A stretch of DNA of 64,000 nt from CAWAPS01 sp963783945 (lineage in GTDB: Bacteria > Actinomycetota > Acidimicrobiia > Acidimicrobiales > Palsa-688): positions 248,001 through 312,000 of the forward strand of contig CAWAPS010000029.1 in the NCBI GenBank assembly GCA_963783945.1. The letters are read 5' to 3'. Below are positions 16,410 to 25,535 of the stretch, in pieces. The position numbers and the translations under genes are program-made. The notes beneath the pieces were generated by a model, which did no database searches, had not been told where the DNA came from, and worked only from the letters and a program-made list of their open reading frames with translations. The first letter of the stretch is position 1. Every line of letters starts with the position of its first letter.

Positions 16410-17364
16410 GGGCTGGGAGGTCCCGGCCGCGCTCGACGGGGAACGAGTCGACCGGGCCGTGGCCCTGGTAACCGGGCTCAGCCGGCGGGAGGCCAACGTC
16501 GTTCTCGACGCCGGGCAGGCCAGTGTCTCGGGCCGCCCGGTGACCAGCCGGAGCCGCCGGGTGCGTGCCGGAGAGCGAATCGAGATACAGGGCGCCGTCC
16601 CCGGCGCCCGGCAAGCAGGACCGCAAGCGGATCCGGAGGTCGAGGTGCCGGTGGTCTGGTTCGACGACCAGGTCGTAGTGGTCGACAAGCCGGCGGGCCT
16701 CGTCGTGCATCCCGGCGCCGGTCACGACGGCGGGACGCTGGTTAACGGCCTGCTCGCCCGGTTCCCGGACATGGCCTCGGTCCCCGGTCCCGGGGGCGAA
16801 CGGGACCGCCCGGGCATCGTCCATCGCCTCGACAAGGGCACCTCCGGTCTGCTCGTGGCGGCCCGCACCGCGGCGGCGTCGGCCGGGTTGGTCGCCGAGC
16901 TGGCGGCCCGGCGGGTCGGCCGGGAGTATCTCAGCCTGGTCCTCGGCGAGGTGGCCTCGGACGCCGGGCTCATCGACGCCCCCCTCGGCCGGTCCGACAC
17001 CGACCCCACGAGGATCAGGGTGCAGGCGGGTGGCCGCGAGGCCCGCACGCGGTACCGGGTCGAGGCCCGCTACGACGCCCCTGTCCCCTCCACCCTCCTC
17101 AGATGCCGGCTGGAGACGGGGCGGACCCATCAGATCCGGGTGCACCTGGCGTCCATCGGCCACCCGGTGGTGGGCGACGACCGGTATGGCGGACGCCGTC
17201 AGGGGGGTTGGAAGCCGCTGCCCGCCGGGCGCCCGTTCCTGCACGCCGCGTTCCTGTCCTTCGAGCACCCCGTGAGCCATGAGGTCCTGTCCTTTTCCTC
17301 GGAGCTCCCCGACGACCTCCGGGGCGTCCTGGCGTCGGCCCGGTTGGAACGCTCACCGGGCTGA
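16402..17364 (+). CDS. RluD/RluA-family 23S rRNA pseudouridine synthase
   Basis: Isomerises uridines in RNA. The 320-aa protein has an N-terminal S4 RNA-binding domain (ERVDRAVALVTGLSRREANVV, about 14-34), then the catalytic domain with HRLDKGTSGLL, whose Asp is the nucleophile, and GRTHQIRVHLASIGHPVVGD near 247-266. Substrate position (rRNA 1911/1915/1917 region for RluD) is inferred from family and from the lspA-rluD order common in bacteria. GTG start overlaps lspA by 8 bp. Its 3' end overlaps the convergent cobyrinate synthase by 12 bp. Confidence 0.93.
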   Translation: MGEGWEVPAALDGERVDRAVALVTGLSRREANVVLDAGQASVSGRPVTSRSRRVRAGERIEIQGAVPGARQAGPQADPEVEVPVVWFDDQVVVVDKPAGLVVHPGAGHDGGTLVNGLLARFPDMASVPGPGGERDRPGIVHRLDKGTSGLLVAARTAAASAGLVAELAARRVGREYLSLVLGEVASDAGLIDAPLGRSDTDPTRIRVQAGGREARTRYRVEARYDAPVPSTLLRCRLETGRTHQIRVHLASIGHPVVGDDRYGGRRQGGWKPLPAGRPFLHAAFLSFEHPVSHEVLSFSSELPDDLRGVLASARLERSPG

Positions 17365-18702
17365 CGAGACGGCACAGGCGCGGGCGAACGCGGCGACGGG
17401 GCCGGGATCGCCGCCCGGGTGATGGTGCAGATAGGTCGCGACCATCGTCGGGGTCGACCAGCCCTCGGGCCGCTCTCCCCAGCGAGCCCCGAGCGTCAGG
17501 GCCTGGCCCGCCGGCTCGAGCACGGAGTAGTGGAACTCGTGGCCCCGCAGCGTTGTCCCGACCGGTCCGAGTGGGGTGGCCGAAGCGGTAACGGCCTCGC
17601 GGTACCCGAGGGTGAGCCTCGACGTCATGGTGGCCCGCGCCGGTACCACCCCGGCCAGGGGGTTGTGATCGAGGCGTTCGGAAAGGAGCAGGAGCCCGCC
17701 GCATTCGGCCCATGTCGGCACTCCCGCCCGCACCACGGCGGCCAGCTCGCGGAGCAGCTGGCGGTTGGCGGCCAGCTCGCCCGCATGTACTTCGGGGAAA
17801 CCGCCGCCGATCAAGAGTCCGTCGATCCCCGGTGGGATGCAGCTGTCGGTCAGCGGGTCGAAAACCACCACCTCGGCGCCGGCCGCCCGCAACGCATCGA
17901 GGGTGTCGGTGTAGGTGAAAGTGAACGCCTTTCCGCCCGCCACCCCCACGGTGATCTTCCGGCCCGGCGCGGGTAGCGAAACCGGGCCGGCCGGCAGCGA
18001 GGCGGCCGACCGGGCCAGGGCCACCACGGCCTCGAGGTCGATTCCGGCGCCCACGGTGGCGGCCAGGCGGCGGAGGGCGGCGGCCACCTCGTCGGGTCGT
18101 TCGGCGACGGGGACGAGCCCCAGATGGCGATCCCGCCAGGCCAGGGCGTCGTCGCGGTGGAGGGCTCCGAGCACGGGGATGCCGAGGGGTTGGAGGGCCT
18201 CGCGGAGGAGGATCTCGTGGCCGGCCGACCCGACCTGGTTGAGCACCACCCCGCCCACTCTGAGGTCCGGTTGGAATCGGGCGAAGCCGTGGACCAGGGC
18301 GGCCACTGACGACGACATGGCGGACGCGTCGACGACCAGGATGACCGGGGCGTCTATCAGCCGGGCCACGTCCGCGGTGGAGGAGACGGTTCCGTCGCTC
18401 GCGCCGTCGAAGAGGCCCATGACCCCTTCGATCACGAGGACATCGCTTGCCGCCCCGGCTCGAGCGGCGAGCGGCTTGATGGCGCGTTCCCCGCAGATCC
18501 AGGCGTCGAGGTTTCGGGGGGGTCGACCGCACGCCAGAGAGTGGTAGCCGGGATCGATGAAGTCGGGGCCGATCTTGGCTCCGGCGACGGCGTACCCGCT
18601 CCGGCGCAGGGCGGCCATGATCCCGGTCGCCACGGTGGTCTTTCCCACCCCCGAATGGGTGCCGGCTACCACCACCCGCGGGCCCAGACGGCTCCCTGCC
18701 AC
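17353..18702 (-). CDS. cobB: Cobyrinate a,c-diamide synthase (CobB/CbiA)
   Basis: ATP- and glutamine-dependent amidation of the a and c side chains of the corrin ring in B12 synthesis. The 449-aa protein has a P-loop GTHSGVGKTT (14-23), KIGPDFIDPGYH substrate segment, the VMGLFDG motif and a C-terminal type-3 glutamine amidotransferase domain with the nucleophile Cys in WAECGG near residue 333 and the LHHHPGG end. No other cobalamin genes are in the window, so it is isolated here. The GTG start is the furthest that keeps homology. Confidence 0.93.
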   Translation of the reverse strand: MAGSRLGPRVVVAGTHSGVGKTTVATGIMAALRRSGYAVAGAKIGPDFIDPGYHSLACGRPPRNLDAWICGERAIKPLAARAGAASDVLVIEGVMGLFDGASDGTVSSTADVARLIDAPVILVVDASAMSSSVAALVHGFARFQPDLRVGGVVLNQVGSAGHEILLREALQPLGIPVLGALHRDDALAWRDRHLGLVPVAERPDEVAAALRRLAATVGAGIDLEAVVALARSAASLPAGPVSLPAPGRKITVGVAGGKAFTFTYTDTLDALRAAGAEVVVFDPLTDSCIPPGIDGLLIGGGFPEVHAGELAANRQLLRELAAVVRAGVPTWAECGGLLLLSERLDHNPLAGVVPARATMTSRLTLGYREAVTASATPLGPVGTTLRGHEFHYSVLEPAGQALTLGARWGERPEGWSTPTMVATYLHHHPGGDPGPVAAFARACAVSSAR

Positions 18703-18799
18703 AGCTTCAGGCTGCCAGGCGGCAGCCGGCCGGGGCGAACCGGCCCGGACACGGCCCGGACAGGGCCGGACAGGGATGACGACTATAGAGTGCTCAGCG

Positions 18800-19511
18800 A
18801 TGGAGCTGAACCAGTTCCACGCCCTCAGCTTCGACTGCTACGGGACCTTGATCGACTGGGAGACCGGGCTGGCGGGGCTGCTCGGGCCGTGGGCCCGATC
18901 GCGAGGGGTGACCCTGGACGATGAGGCGCTGCTCGCGGCGTACTCCGGACACGAGGCCAGGGCCGAGGCCGATCACCCGACGGAGGCCTACCCCGACATT
19001 CTCGCCCGGGCCATGCGCGACCTCGGACGCGATCTGGGCGTGCCGGTAACCGACGAGGAGGCTCGGGCCCTCGGGCGCTCGGTTGCCGGGTGGCCGGCCT
19101 TTCCGGATTCGCCCGCCGCCCTCACCGCCCTGGGGGAGCGCTACCGGCTGATCATCCTGTCCAATGTCGACCGGGAGTCGTTCGCCGCCAGCAACAGGCG
19201 GTTGGGGGTGACCTTCACGACCGTTCTGACCGCGCGAGGACATCGGTTCGTACAAGCCCTCGCCCCGCAACTTCGACGCGTTACTGACCGAGGCCCGCCG
19301 TCTCGGGGTGGAGGGCCGGTTGTTGCACGTGGCCCAGAGCCTGTTCCACGACCACCTTCCGGCCAAACAGGTCGGGCTGCCCACGGTCTGGATCAACCGC
19401 CGGCACGACCGTCCCGGATGGGGGGCCACCCCGGCGCCCGGAGCCGGCGTGGTGGCGGACTGGGAGTTCCCTTCGATGGCGGCGTTCGCCGCTGCCGCCC
19501 TCAGCGGCTAG
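18800..19511 (+). pseudogene. Haloacid dehalogenase type II, single-base frameshift
   Basis: HAD-superfamily hydrolase, 2-haloacid dehalogenase type. The frame from ATG 18800 gives FDCYGTLIDWE with the nucleophile Asp, and LIILSNVDRESFAASN with the second motif. After TTVLTA the frame is lost; removing one base at 19233-19236 restores EDIGSYKPSPRNFDALLTEA, the expected Lys motif, and then GRLLHVAQSLFHDHLPAKQ to 19511. The total restored length (about 236 aa) is normal. TAGAGT at 18786-18791 gives an almost leaderless start. It is either a recent pseudogene or a sequence error. Confidence 0.85.
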
Positions 19512-19523
19512 ACCCGGCGACTG

Positions 19524-19970
19524 CTAGCTGAAGACGGCCTCGGCGGTAGGCGCGCCGCCGGACGCCCTGACCACCATGTCGGCGAGGGTGAAGGAATCCA
19601 GATGCTGGCGCATGTGGTCGCTCAGGTCCGCCCACACCGCCAGCAGGACGCACTGGCCCTCGTGGTCGCACGCCCCGTTCTGATGGGGCTCACCGAAATC
19701 GCCGGCCTGGATCGGCCCATCCACCACGCTCACTATCTGCCCGAGGGTGATGTCCGCCGGCGCTCGAGCCAGCACGTACCCACCGCCGACGCCTCTCTTG
19801 GATCGGACGAGGCCGGCGCCTTTGAGGGCGAGCAGGATCTGCTCCAGGTAGGGCTGCGGGAGACCGGTCCGCTCCGCGATGTCCCGGACCGACGTGGGGT
19901 TGTGACCGCCGTGAAGGGCCAGGGAGAGCAAGGCCCGGCTTGCGTAGTCACCCCTGGTGGAAACCTTCAC
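19524..19970 (-). CDS. Rrf2-family transcription regulator
   Basis: Winged-helix Rrf2-type repressor; relatives IscR, NsrR and RsrR sense Fe-S status, NO or redox. The 148-aa protein has KVSTRGDYASRALLSLAL, the recognition helix region IAERTGLPQPYLEQILLALKGAGLVRSKRG and GGYVLARAP. Only two Cys are present in the sensing loop (GACDHEGQC), whereas cluster-binding relatives typically have three. The start is placed at GTG 19970 because TAGAAT (19982-19977) is exactly six bases before it and the product then begins MKVSTRGDY like the family. Confidence 0.9.
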   Translation of the reverse strand: MKVSTRGDYASRALLSLALHGGHNPTSVRDIAERTGLPQPYLEQILLALKGAGLVRSKRGVGGGYVLARAPADITLGQIVSVVDGPIQAGDFGEPHQNGACDHEGQCVLLAVWADLSDHMRQHLDSFTLADMVVRASGGAPTAEAVFS

Positions 19971-19976
19971 GGACAC

Positions 19977-19982
19977 ATTCTA
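19977..19982 (-). promoter_or_regulatory. Leaderless -10 element of the Rrf2 gene
   Basis: TAGAAT on the minus strand, six bases before GTG 19970. It lies five bases from the divergent -10 of the phosphatase gene, so both promoters share the same 30-bp space and a regulator bound there would control both. Confidence 0.5.
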
Positions 19983-19986
19983 CCTC

Positions 19987-19992
19987 TAGGGT
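19987..19992 (+). promoter_or_regulatory. Leaderless -10 element of the phosphatase-type gene
   Basis: TAGGGT followed by seven bases and ATG 20000, without a ribosome binding site. Confidence 0.45.
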
Positions 19993-19999
19993 GTTGCCG

Positions 20000-21133
20000 A
20001 TGAGCCTTTCCCAGCCGGTCCTGCCGGACTATCGAGGGGCCAACCTGGCCGGCGTGGTCCCCGCTCTCCTCGCTCCGCCCGGCGGCCGGCCGGCCTGGCT
20101 GCCGGCGGAGCTCCGGTCGGCCGAGCAGGTCGTGTTGCTGGTGGCCGACGGTCTGGGCTGGTTGCAGCTCGAGGACCGGCGCCATCTGCTGCCGCGCCTG
20201 TCTGGAATGGCGGGCGGTCCAATCACGACTGTGGTGCCTTCGACCACGGCTACCGCCTTGACGTCGCTCGCGGTGGGGGCGGCCCCGGCGCAGCACGGTG
20301 TGGTCGGCTACCGGCTGGTCGTGCAGGCGCCGTCCGGTCCTGAGGTGATGAATGTCCTCAAGTGGCGGACTCAGTCGGGTGACGCCCGCCCCTTCGTCGA
20401 TCCGGCTTCGCTGCAGCGCCTGGACCCGTTCCGCGGCCGGCCGGTCCCGGTGGTGAGCCTGGCCGCCTTCGCCGGCACGGCGTTCACCGAGGCGCACCAG
20501 CGCGGGGCCAGGCAGGTCGGATGGGTCCAGGCGTCGAGCATGGCCGTCGACGTCAAGGCTCTGGTGGCGGCGGGCGAGCCGTTTGTATACGCCTACTACG
20601 ACGGGGTCGACCGGATGGCCCACGTGCGAGGCTTCGGTGAGTACTACGACGCCGAGGTGGTCGCCCTCGACCGGATAGTGGGCGACCTGCTCGACGTCCT
20701 CCCGCCGACCGCCGCCCTGGCCGTCACGGCCGACCACGGACAGGTGGAGGTGGGGCGCAGGGCGGTGGAGCTCGACCGGCGGCTGCTGGACCAGGTTTCC
20801 ATGGTGAGCGGCGAGGCCAGGTTCCGGTGGCTGCACGCCAAGGCCGGTACGGGCGGGGCCGACCGGCTGGCCGACCTGGCGACGGGCATCTACGGCGACG
20901 AGGCGTGGGTCTCCACCGTCGATCAGGTGGAGGAGCAGGGATGGCTGGGCGGGCCCCTGGATGCCGAGCTCAGGGCCCGCCTCGGTGACGTGGCCCTGGT
21001 GCCCTATAAGGCGGTGGGCTACCTCGATCACGCCGAGGCAGGCGAGTTCAGACTGGCGTGCCGGCACGGATCGATGACCGCGGACGAGATGCTGATCCCG
21101 TTCGTCGCGTCACGCGGCAGACTGGGGACGTGA
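20000..21133 (+). CDS. Alkaline-phosphatase-superfamily protein (nucleotide pyrophosphatase/phosphodiesterase type)
   Basis: Metal-dependent phospho-ester hydrolase by fold; substrate unknown. The 377-aa protein has LLVADGLGWLQ with the first metal Asp, PSTTATALTSLAVGAAPAQHG with the expected Thr nucleophile, YYDGVDRMAHVRG and AVTADHGQVEVG with further metal ligands, and a final CRHGS with a His. No signal peptide is seen, so it should be cytoplasmic. It overlaps or abuts the proteasome-activator gene, suggesting a two-gene operon, and is divergent from the Rrf2 gene. Confidence 0.85.
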   Translation: MSLSQPVLPDYRGANLAGVVPALLAPPGGRPAWLPAELRSAEQVVLLVADGLGWLQLEDRRHLLPRLSGMAGGPITTVVPSTTATALTSLAVGAAPAQHGVVGYRLVVQAPSGPEVMNVLKWRTQSGDARPFVDPASLQRLDPFRGRPVPVVSLAAFAGTAFTEAHQRGARQVGWVQASSMAVDVKALVAAGEPFVYAYYDGVDRMAHVRGFGEYYDAEVVALDRIVGDLLDVLPPTAALAVTADHGQVEVGRRAVELDRRLLDQVSMVSGEARFRWLHAKAGTGGADRLADLATGIYGDEAWVSTVDQVEEQGWLGGPLDAELRARLGDVALVPYKAVGYLDHAEAGEFRLACRHGSMTADEMLIPFVASRGRLGT

Positions 21134-21135
21134 CC

Positions 21136-21624
21136 ATGACGCCTCAGCCCCAACCACAATCCGGGGAAGTATTCGTCCTCCAGGACGGCGATCTTCCCGC
21201 GACCGACGACGCCGCCGAGGTGCGGGAGGCGGTCGAGCAACCGGCGAAAGTCATGCGGATCGGGTCGATGATCAAGCAGCTGTTGGAGGAGGTGCGCCAG
21301 GCTCCCCTCGACGAGGCCAGCCGCTCCCGGTTGAGGGAGATCTACGACACGTCCGTGCACGAGCTGGCCGACGGCCTGTCACCTGACCTTCGCGACGAGC
21401 TCGGGAGGATGGCGTCGCCGTTCGGTCCCGACGAGGTACCGAGCGAAGGTCAGCTGCGAGTGGCCCAGGCCCAGCTGGTGGGCTGGCTGGAAGGCCTGTT
21501 CCACGGGATCCAGGCCACCCTGTTCGCCCAGCAGGTGGCGGCCCGGGCCCAGCTCGAGCACATGCGCCAGCGCAGCCTGCCGGCTGGGGCGGACGAACGG
21601 CCCACCCCGGGGACGTACCTGTGA
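21136..21624 (+). CDS. bpa: Bacterial proteasome activator (Bpa/PafE)
   Basis: ATP-independent ring-forming activator that opens the 20S core for unfolded proteins. The 162-aa protein closely follows mycobacterial Rv3780: VEQPAKVMRIGSMIKQLLEE, APLDEASRSRLREIY, AQAQLVGWLEGLFHGIQ and AARAQLEHMRQRSLP, all in the helical body. The C-terminus is GTYL, where mycobacteria have GQYL, the HbYX-like tail that docks on the proteasome. Start ATG 21136 or GTG 21130 (overlapping the previous stop). Presence implies a 20S proteasome elsewhere in the genome. Confidence 0.92.
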   Translation: MTPQPQPQSGEVFVLQDGDLPATDDAAEVREAVEQPAKVMRIGSMIKQLLEEVRQAPLDEASRSRLREIYDTSVHELADGLSPDLRDELGRMASPFGPDEVPSEGQLRVAQAQLVGWLEGLFHGIQATLFAQQVAARAQLEHMRQRSLPAGADERPTPGTYL

Positions 21625-21752
21625 GAGGCGGCCCGCCGGCCCGAGCGGAGCTTCCGGTGCGTCTTTCGCCCCGGGCGTCGCCCGATTTCGAGGCGCACGA
21701 AGGGTGTCCGGGCGCGCTAGCCTCAGCGAGGTAGTAATCACACCGCTGTAGT

Positions 21753-21787
21753 TCGTCCACAGACTCCTCCACAGGCCCTGTGGACGG
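21753..21787. promoter_or_regulatory. DnaA-box-like cluster upstream of dnaE
   Basis: Three 9-mers match the relaxed actinobacterial DnaA-box pattern ending in TCCACA: TCGTCCACA (21753-21761), TCCTCCACA (21765-21773) and, on the other strand, CCGTCCACA (21787-21779). The last two form a TCCACAG-GCC-CTGTGGA hairpin (21768-21784). The cluster ends 33 bp before the dnaE start. Binding is not shown. Confidence 0.45.
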
Positions 21788-21819
21788 CTGAACACGTTGC
21801 CGAAGGAGGCGAAGCCGGC

Positions 21820-24800
21820 GTGGGCGCTTCGTTCACCCACCTGCACCAGCACACCGAGTTCTCGATGCTCGACGGTGCGGCCCGGGTGCCCGATGTGGTC
21901 GCCCGCGCCGCAGCCGACGGCCAGCCCGCGGTCGGTATCACGGACCACGGGAACATGTACGGCGTCCTGGACTTCTATCGGGCGGCGCGCGACGCAGGTA
22001 TCAAGCCGATCATCGGCACCGAGGCCTACATGGCTAAGGAGTCGAGGTTCGAGCGGCCGGTGCGGCGCGGCCGGATCGACGACACGGGTGGTGACGCCGA
22101 TGCGGGCGACAAGCTCTATTACCACCTGACCCTGCTGGCGGAGAACGACCGCGGGTACAAGAACCTGCTCAAGCTGTCGTCGGCCGCTTACCTGGAGGGG
22201 TACTTCTACAAGCCCCGCTGCGACTGGGAGCTTCTGCAGCGACATCACGAGGGGATCATCGCCACCACCGGGTGCCTGGGCGGGGTGGTGCTTCAGTCGC
22301 TGCTTCGCGACGACGTCGACCAGGCCACCGCCCTGGCCGCCCGCCTGCAGGACATCTTCGGACGGGAATCCCTCTTCGTGGAGTTGCAGGACCACGGCCT
22401 CGACGAGCAGAAGCGGACCAACCCGGACCTGGTACGGCTGGCCCAGCGCATCGGGGCACCGCTACTCGCCACCAACGACAGCCACTACGTGTCGCGCTCG
22501 GACGCCGAGGCCCACGACGCCCTCCTGTGCGTGCAGACCGGCTCGGTCAAGGACGACCCCAAGCGGTTCAAGTTCCACGGGGACGAGCACTACCTGAAGA
22601 CGGCGGCCGAGATGCGCCACCTGTTTCGGGACTATCCGGAGGCGTGCGACAACACCCTTTGGATCGCCGAACGGGCGAACGTGGAGATCGAGTTCGGCAA
22701 GCCGAAGCTGCCGTCCTTTCCCCGGCCCGATGAATTCGCCGACGCCGATTCCTACCTGCGGCACCTGGCCTACGAAGGGGCGGGGAAAAGGTACGGGATG
22801 CCGCTACCCCCCGAGGTGGTGGAACGGCTCGAGTTCGAGCTCGGGGTCATCTCCGACATGGGCTTCTCGGACTACTTCCTCGTGGTGTGGGACCTGATCC
22901 GATATGCCCGCGACGGCGGAATCCGGGTGGGCCCGGGGCGAGGCAGCGCCGCCGGCTGCTGCGTGGCCTATTGCCTCCGCATCGTCGACCTGGACCCCAT
23001 CCGCTACAACCTGCTGTTCGAGCGGTTCCTCAACCCCGGCCGCAAGCAGATGCCGGACATCGACATGGACTTCGACGAGCGCTACCGGGGGGAGATGATC
23101 CGCTACGCGGCGGAGCGCTACGGCTGGGACCGGGTGGCCCAGATCGTGACGTTCTCGACCATCAAGGCCCGGGCGGCCGTGCGCGACGCCGCCCGGGTGC
23201 TCGGCTACCCCTACAGCGTGGGGGACCGGGTGGCCAAGGTCATGCCCCCGCTGGTCATGGGCCGCGACACGCCCCTGTGGGCGTGCCTGGAGGAGCACCC
23301 GAAGTACCTGGACGGGTACAAGCAGGCCCAGGAGCTGCGCGACATGTGCGCTACCGACCCCGACGTGGCCAAGGTGGTGGACGTGGCCCGGGGTCTCGAG
23401 GGCCTTCGCCGCCAGGACGGCATCCACGCCGCCGCCGTGGTCATCTCGGCCGACCCGCTGACCGAGTACCTGCCCATCCAGCGCAAGCCTGAGCCGGGTG
23501 GGCAGGCCGAGGACGCCCCCATCGTCACCCAGTACGAAATGCACGGGGTGGAGGAGCTCGGCCTGTTGAAGATGGACTTCCTCGGGCTGCGCAACCTGTC
23601 GGTGATCGAGCGAACGCTGGACCTCGTCGAGGAAGCCACCGGGGCCCGGCCCGACATCGACAACGTCGACCTGCAGGATCAGGCGGTGTACGAGATGCTC
23701 CAGCGGGCCGACACCATCGGGGTGTTCCAGCTCGAGGGCGGACCCATGCGCACCCTGGTGCGCTCACTCGCTCCCACCGAGTTCGAGGACGTGGCCGCGC
23801 TGGTCGCCCTGTACCGGCCGGGTCCGATGGGCCAGAACATGCACAACGACTACGCCGACCGCAAGAACGGGCGTAGCCCCATCAGGTACCAGCACCCCGA
23901 TATGGCCGAGGTGCTCAGCGACACCTACGGGCTGTGCATCTACCAGGAACAGGTGATGCTGCTGGCCCGCAAGTTCGCGGGCTACACCTTGGCCGAGGCC
24001 GACAACCTCCGGAAGGCCGCGGGCAAGAAGGTCCGCGAGATCATGGCCAAGGAGCGGGAGAAGTTCGAGGCCGGTTGCGAGCTCACCGGCTACGGGCGAG
24101 ACGTCGGCAAGATGCTGTTCGACATCATCGAGCCTTTCGCCGACTACGGATTCAACCGCAGCCACGCCTTCGGGTACGGCTTCGTCAGCTACCAGACGGC
24201 GTGGCTCAAGGCCCACTACCCGGCTCAGTACCTGGCCTGCCTGCTCACCAGCGTGAAGGACGACAAGGACAAGACCGCGGTCTACCTCGCCGAGTGCCGG
24301 GCCCAGAGCCTCGAGGTGCTGGTGCCCGACATCAACGTGTCGGCTTCTGACTTCACCGCGGTCATGGTGGATGCCGGCCCCGGTGATTGGCCCGGGCGCC
24401 CGGCCGGCGGCCTGGCCGCGGCCCCAGTCAGAGCAGGCGGTCAGGCCGCGGCGCCAGCCAGTGCCGGCGGTCCGGCGGCACCGGCCGGCACCACCCCCGG
24501 CCCGGGTCAGCGCTGGGTGATCCCCTTCGGGCTGTCGGCCATCCGCAACGTGGGCGAGGGCCTGGTGGAGCGGGTGACAGCCGAGCGCGAGACCAACGGT
24601 CGGTTCGTCGACTTCTACGACTTCTGTGCCCGGGTGGACCCCCTCGTGCTCAACAAGCGCAGCGTCGAGTCGCTGATCAAGGCGGGGGCGTTCGACAACC
24701 TGGGCCATCCCCGCCAGGGTCTCTGCCTGGTGTTCGAGCAGATCGTGGACCGCACCCTGGCCCGGCGGCGTGAGGCGGAGCAGGGGGTGATGAGCCTGTT

Positions 24801-25521
24801 CGGGGACCTCGGGGGGGGAGGCGAGGGTGTCTTCGACGACGCCAGGGTTCCTGTGCCCGAACAGGACTTCGACAAGACGGCCCGGCTGGCGTTCGAGAAG
24901 GAGATGCTCGGGCTCTACCTCAGCGACCACCCGCTCAAAGGCGTGGGTGGGGCACTGGCCCGGCACGTCGACACCACCATCGCCGAGCTGCGCGATCAGA
25001 TGCAGGGCGTCGACGCCGGCCCGGGCCGGCCCCGGGACGGGGAGGCCCGCTGGGTCGGTGGCGTCGTCACCGGGCTGGTGCGCAAGTACACCAAGCGGGG
25101 CGACCTCATGGCCACGTTCACCCTGGAGGACCTGGAGTCCGCCATCGAGGTGTGGGTTTTTCCCCGCACCATGGTCGAGTTCGGGCATCTGCTCGCCGAC
25201 GACGCCGTGGTCTGCCTGAAGGGCCGGCTCGATCTGCGCGATGAGCAGCCCAAGCTGATATGCGTCGAGGTGCGAAAGCCCGATCTCAACCCGACCGAGA
25301 GCGCGCCTTTGCACCTCTCCCTGCCCATACACGCTCTCACCGATGAGCGGGTGGCGTCCTTGAAGCGGCTCCTCACCGACCACCCGGGGCCGGCTCCGGT
25401 GCTGTTGCACGTGGGCGCCAAGTGCATCCGGCTGGCGTCGGAGTTCAGCGTCGACACCACGAGGGGGCTGCTCGCCGAGCTGCGAGTTCTGCTCGGTCCG
25501 TCGTGCCTGGTAGCGCTGTGA
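21820..25521 (+). CDS. dnaE: DNA polymerase III subunit alpha (DnaE)
   Basis: Replicative C-family polymerase. The 1233-aa protein has the N-terminal PHP domain (THLHQHTEFSMLDG, GITDHGNMYG, which in actinobacteria is the proofreading 3'-5' exonuclease), the palm with PDIDMDFDERYRGEMIRY near residue 408, the fingers with YRPGPMGQNM, helix-hairpin-helix and a C-terminal OB-fold domain (ARWVGGVVTGLVRKYTKRGDL) plus tail. A 35-residue Ala/Gly/Pro insertion lies between VMVDAGPGD and RWVIPFGLSAIRN (about 849-905). GTG start. Length is typical of actinobacterial DnaE1. Confidence 0.97.
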   Translation: MGASFTHLHQHTEFSMLDGAARVPDVVARAAADGQPAVGITDHGNMYGVLDFYRAARDAGIKPIIGTEAYMAKESRFERPVRRGRIDDTGGDADAGDKLYYHLTLLAENDRGYKNLLKLSSAAYLEGYFYKPRCDWELLQRHHEGIIATTGCLGGVVLQSLLRDDVDQATALAARLQDIFGRESLFVELQDHGLDEQKRTNPDLVRLAQRIGAPLLATNDSHYVSRSDAEAHDALLCVQTGSVKDDPKRFKFHGDEHYLKTAAEMRHLFRDYPEACDNTLWIAERANVEIEFGKPKLPSFPRPDEFADADSYLRHLAYEGAGKRYGMPLPPEVVERLEFELGVISDMGFSDYFLVVWDLIRYARDGGIRVGPGRGSAAGCCVAYCLRIVDLDPIRYNLLFERFLNPGRKQMPDIDMDFDERYRGEMIRYAAERYGWDRVAQIVTFSTIKARAAVRDAARVLGYPYSVGDRVAKVMPPLVMGRDTPLWACLEEHPKYLDGYKQAQELRDMCATDPDVAKVVDVARGLEGLRRQDGIHAAAVVISADPLTEYLPIQRKPEPGGQAEDAPIVTQYEMHGVEELGLLKMDFLGLRNLSVIERTLDLVEEATGARPDIDNVDLQDQAVYEMLQRADTIGVFQLEGGPMRTLVRSLAPTEFEDVAALVALYRPGPMGQNMHNDYADRKNGRSPIRYQHPDMAEVLSDTYGLCIYQEQVMLLARKFAGYTLAEADNLRKAAGKKVREIMAKEREKFEAGCELTGYGRDVGKMLFDIIEPFADYGFNRSHAFGYGFVSYQTAWLKAHYPAQYLACLLTSVKDDKDKTAVYLAECRAQSLEVLVPDINVSASDFTAVMVDAGPGDWPGRPAGGLAAAPVRAGGQAAAPASAGGPAAPAGTTPGPGQRWVIPFGLSAIRNVGEGLVERVTAERETNGRFVDFYDFCARVDPLVLNKRSVESLIKAGAFDNLGHPRQGLCLVFEQIVDRTLARRREAEQGVMSLFGDLGGGGEGVFDDARVPVPEQDFDKTARLAFEKEMLGLYLSDHPLKGVGGALARHVDTTIAELRDQMQGVDAGPGRPRDGEARWVGGVVTGLVRKYTKRGDLMATFTLEDLESAIEVWVFPRTMVEFGHLLADDAVVCLKGRLDLRDEQPKLICVEVRKPDLNPTESAPLHLSLPIHALTDERVASLKRLLTDHPGPAPVLLHVGAKCIRLASEFSVDTTRGLLAELRVLLGPSCLVAL

Positions 25522-25535
25522 AGCGGCGCCGAGAG

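Noticed and set aside
21655..21720. Terminator hairpin CGGGCG-T-CGCCCG after the proteasome-activator gene
   Set aside because: The loop is too small and the flanking pairing is imperfect, so the call would be weak in such GC-rich DNA.
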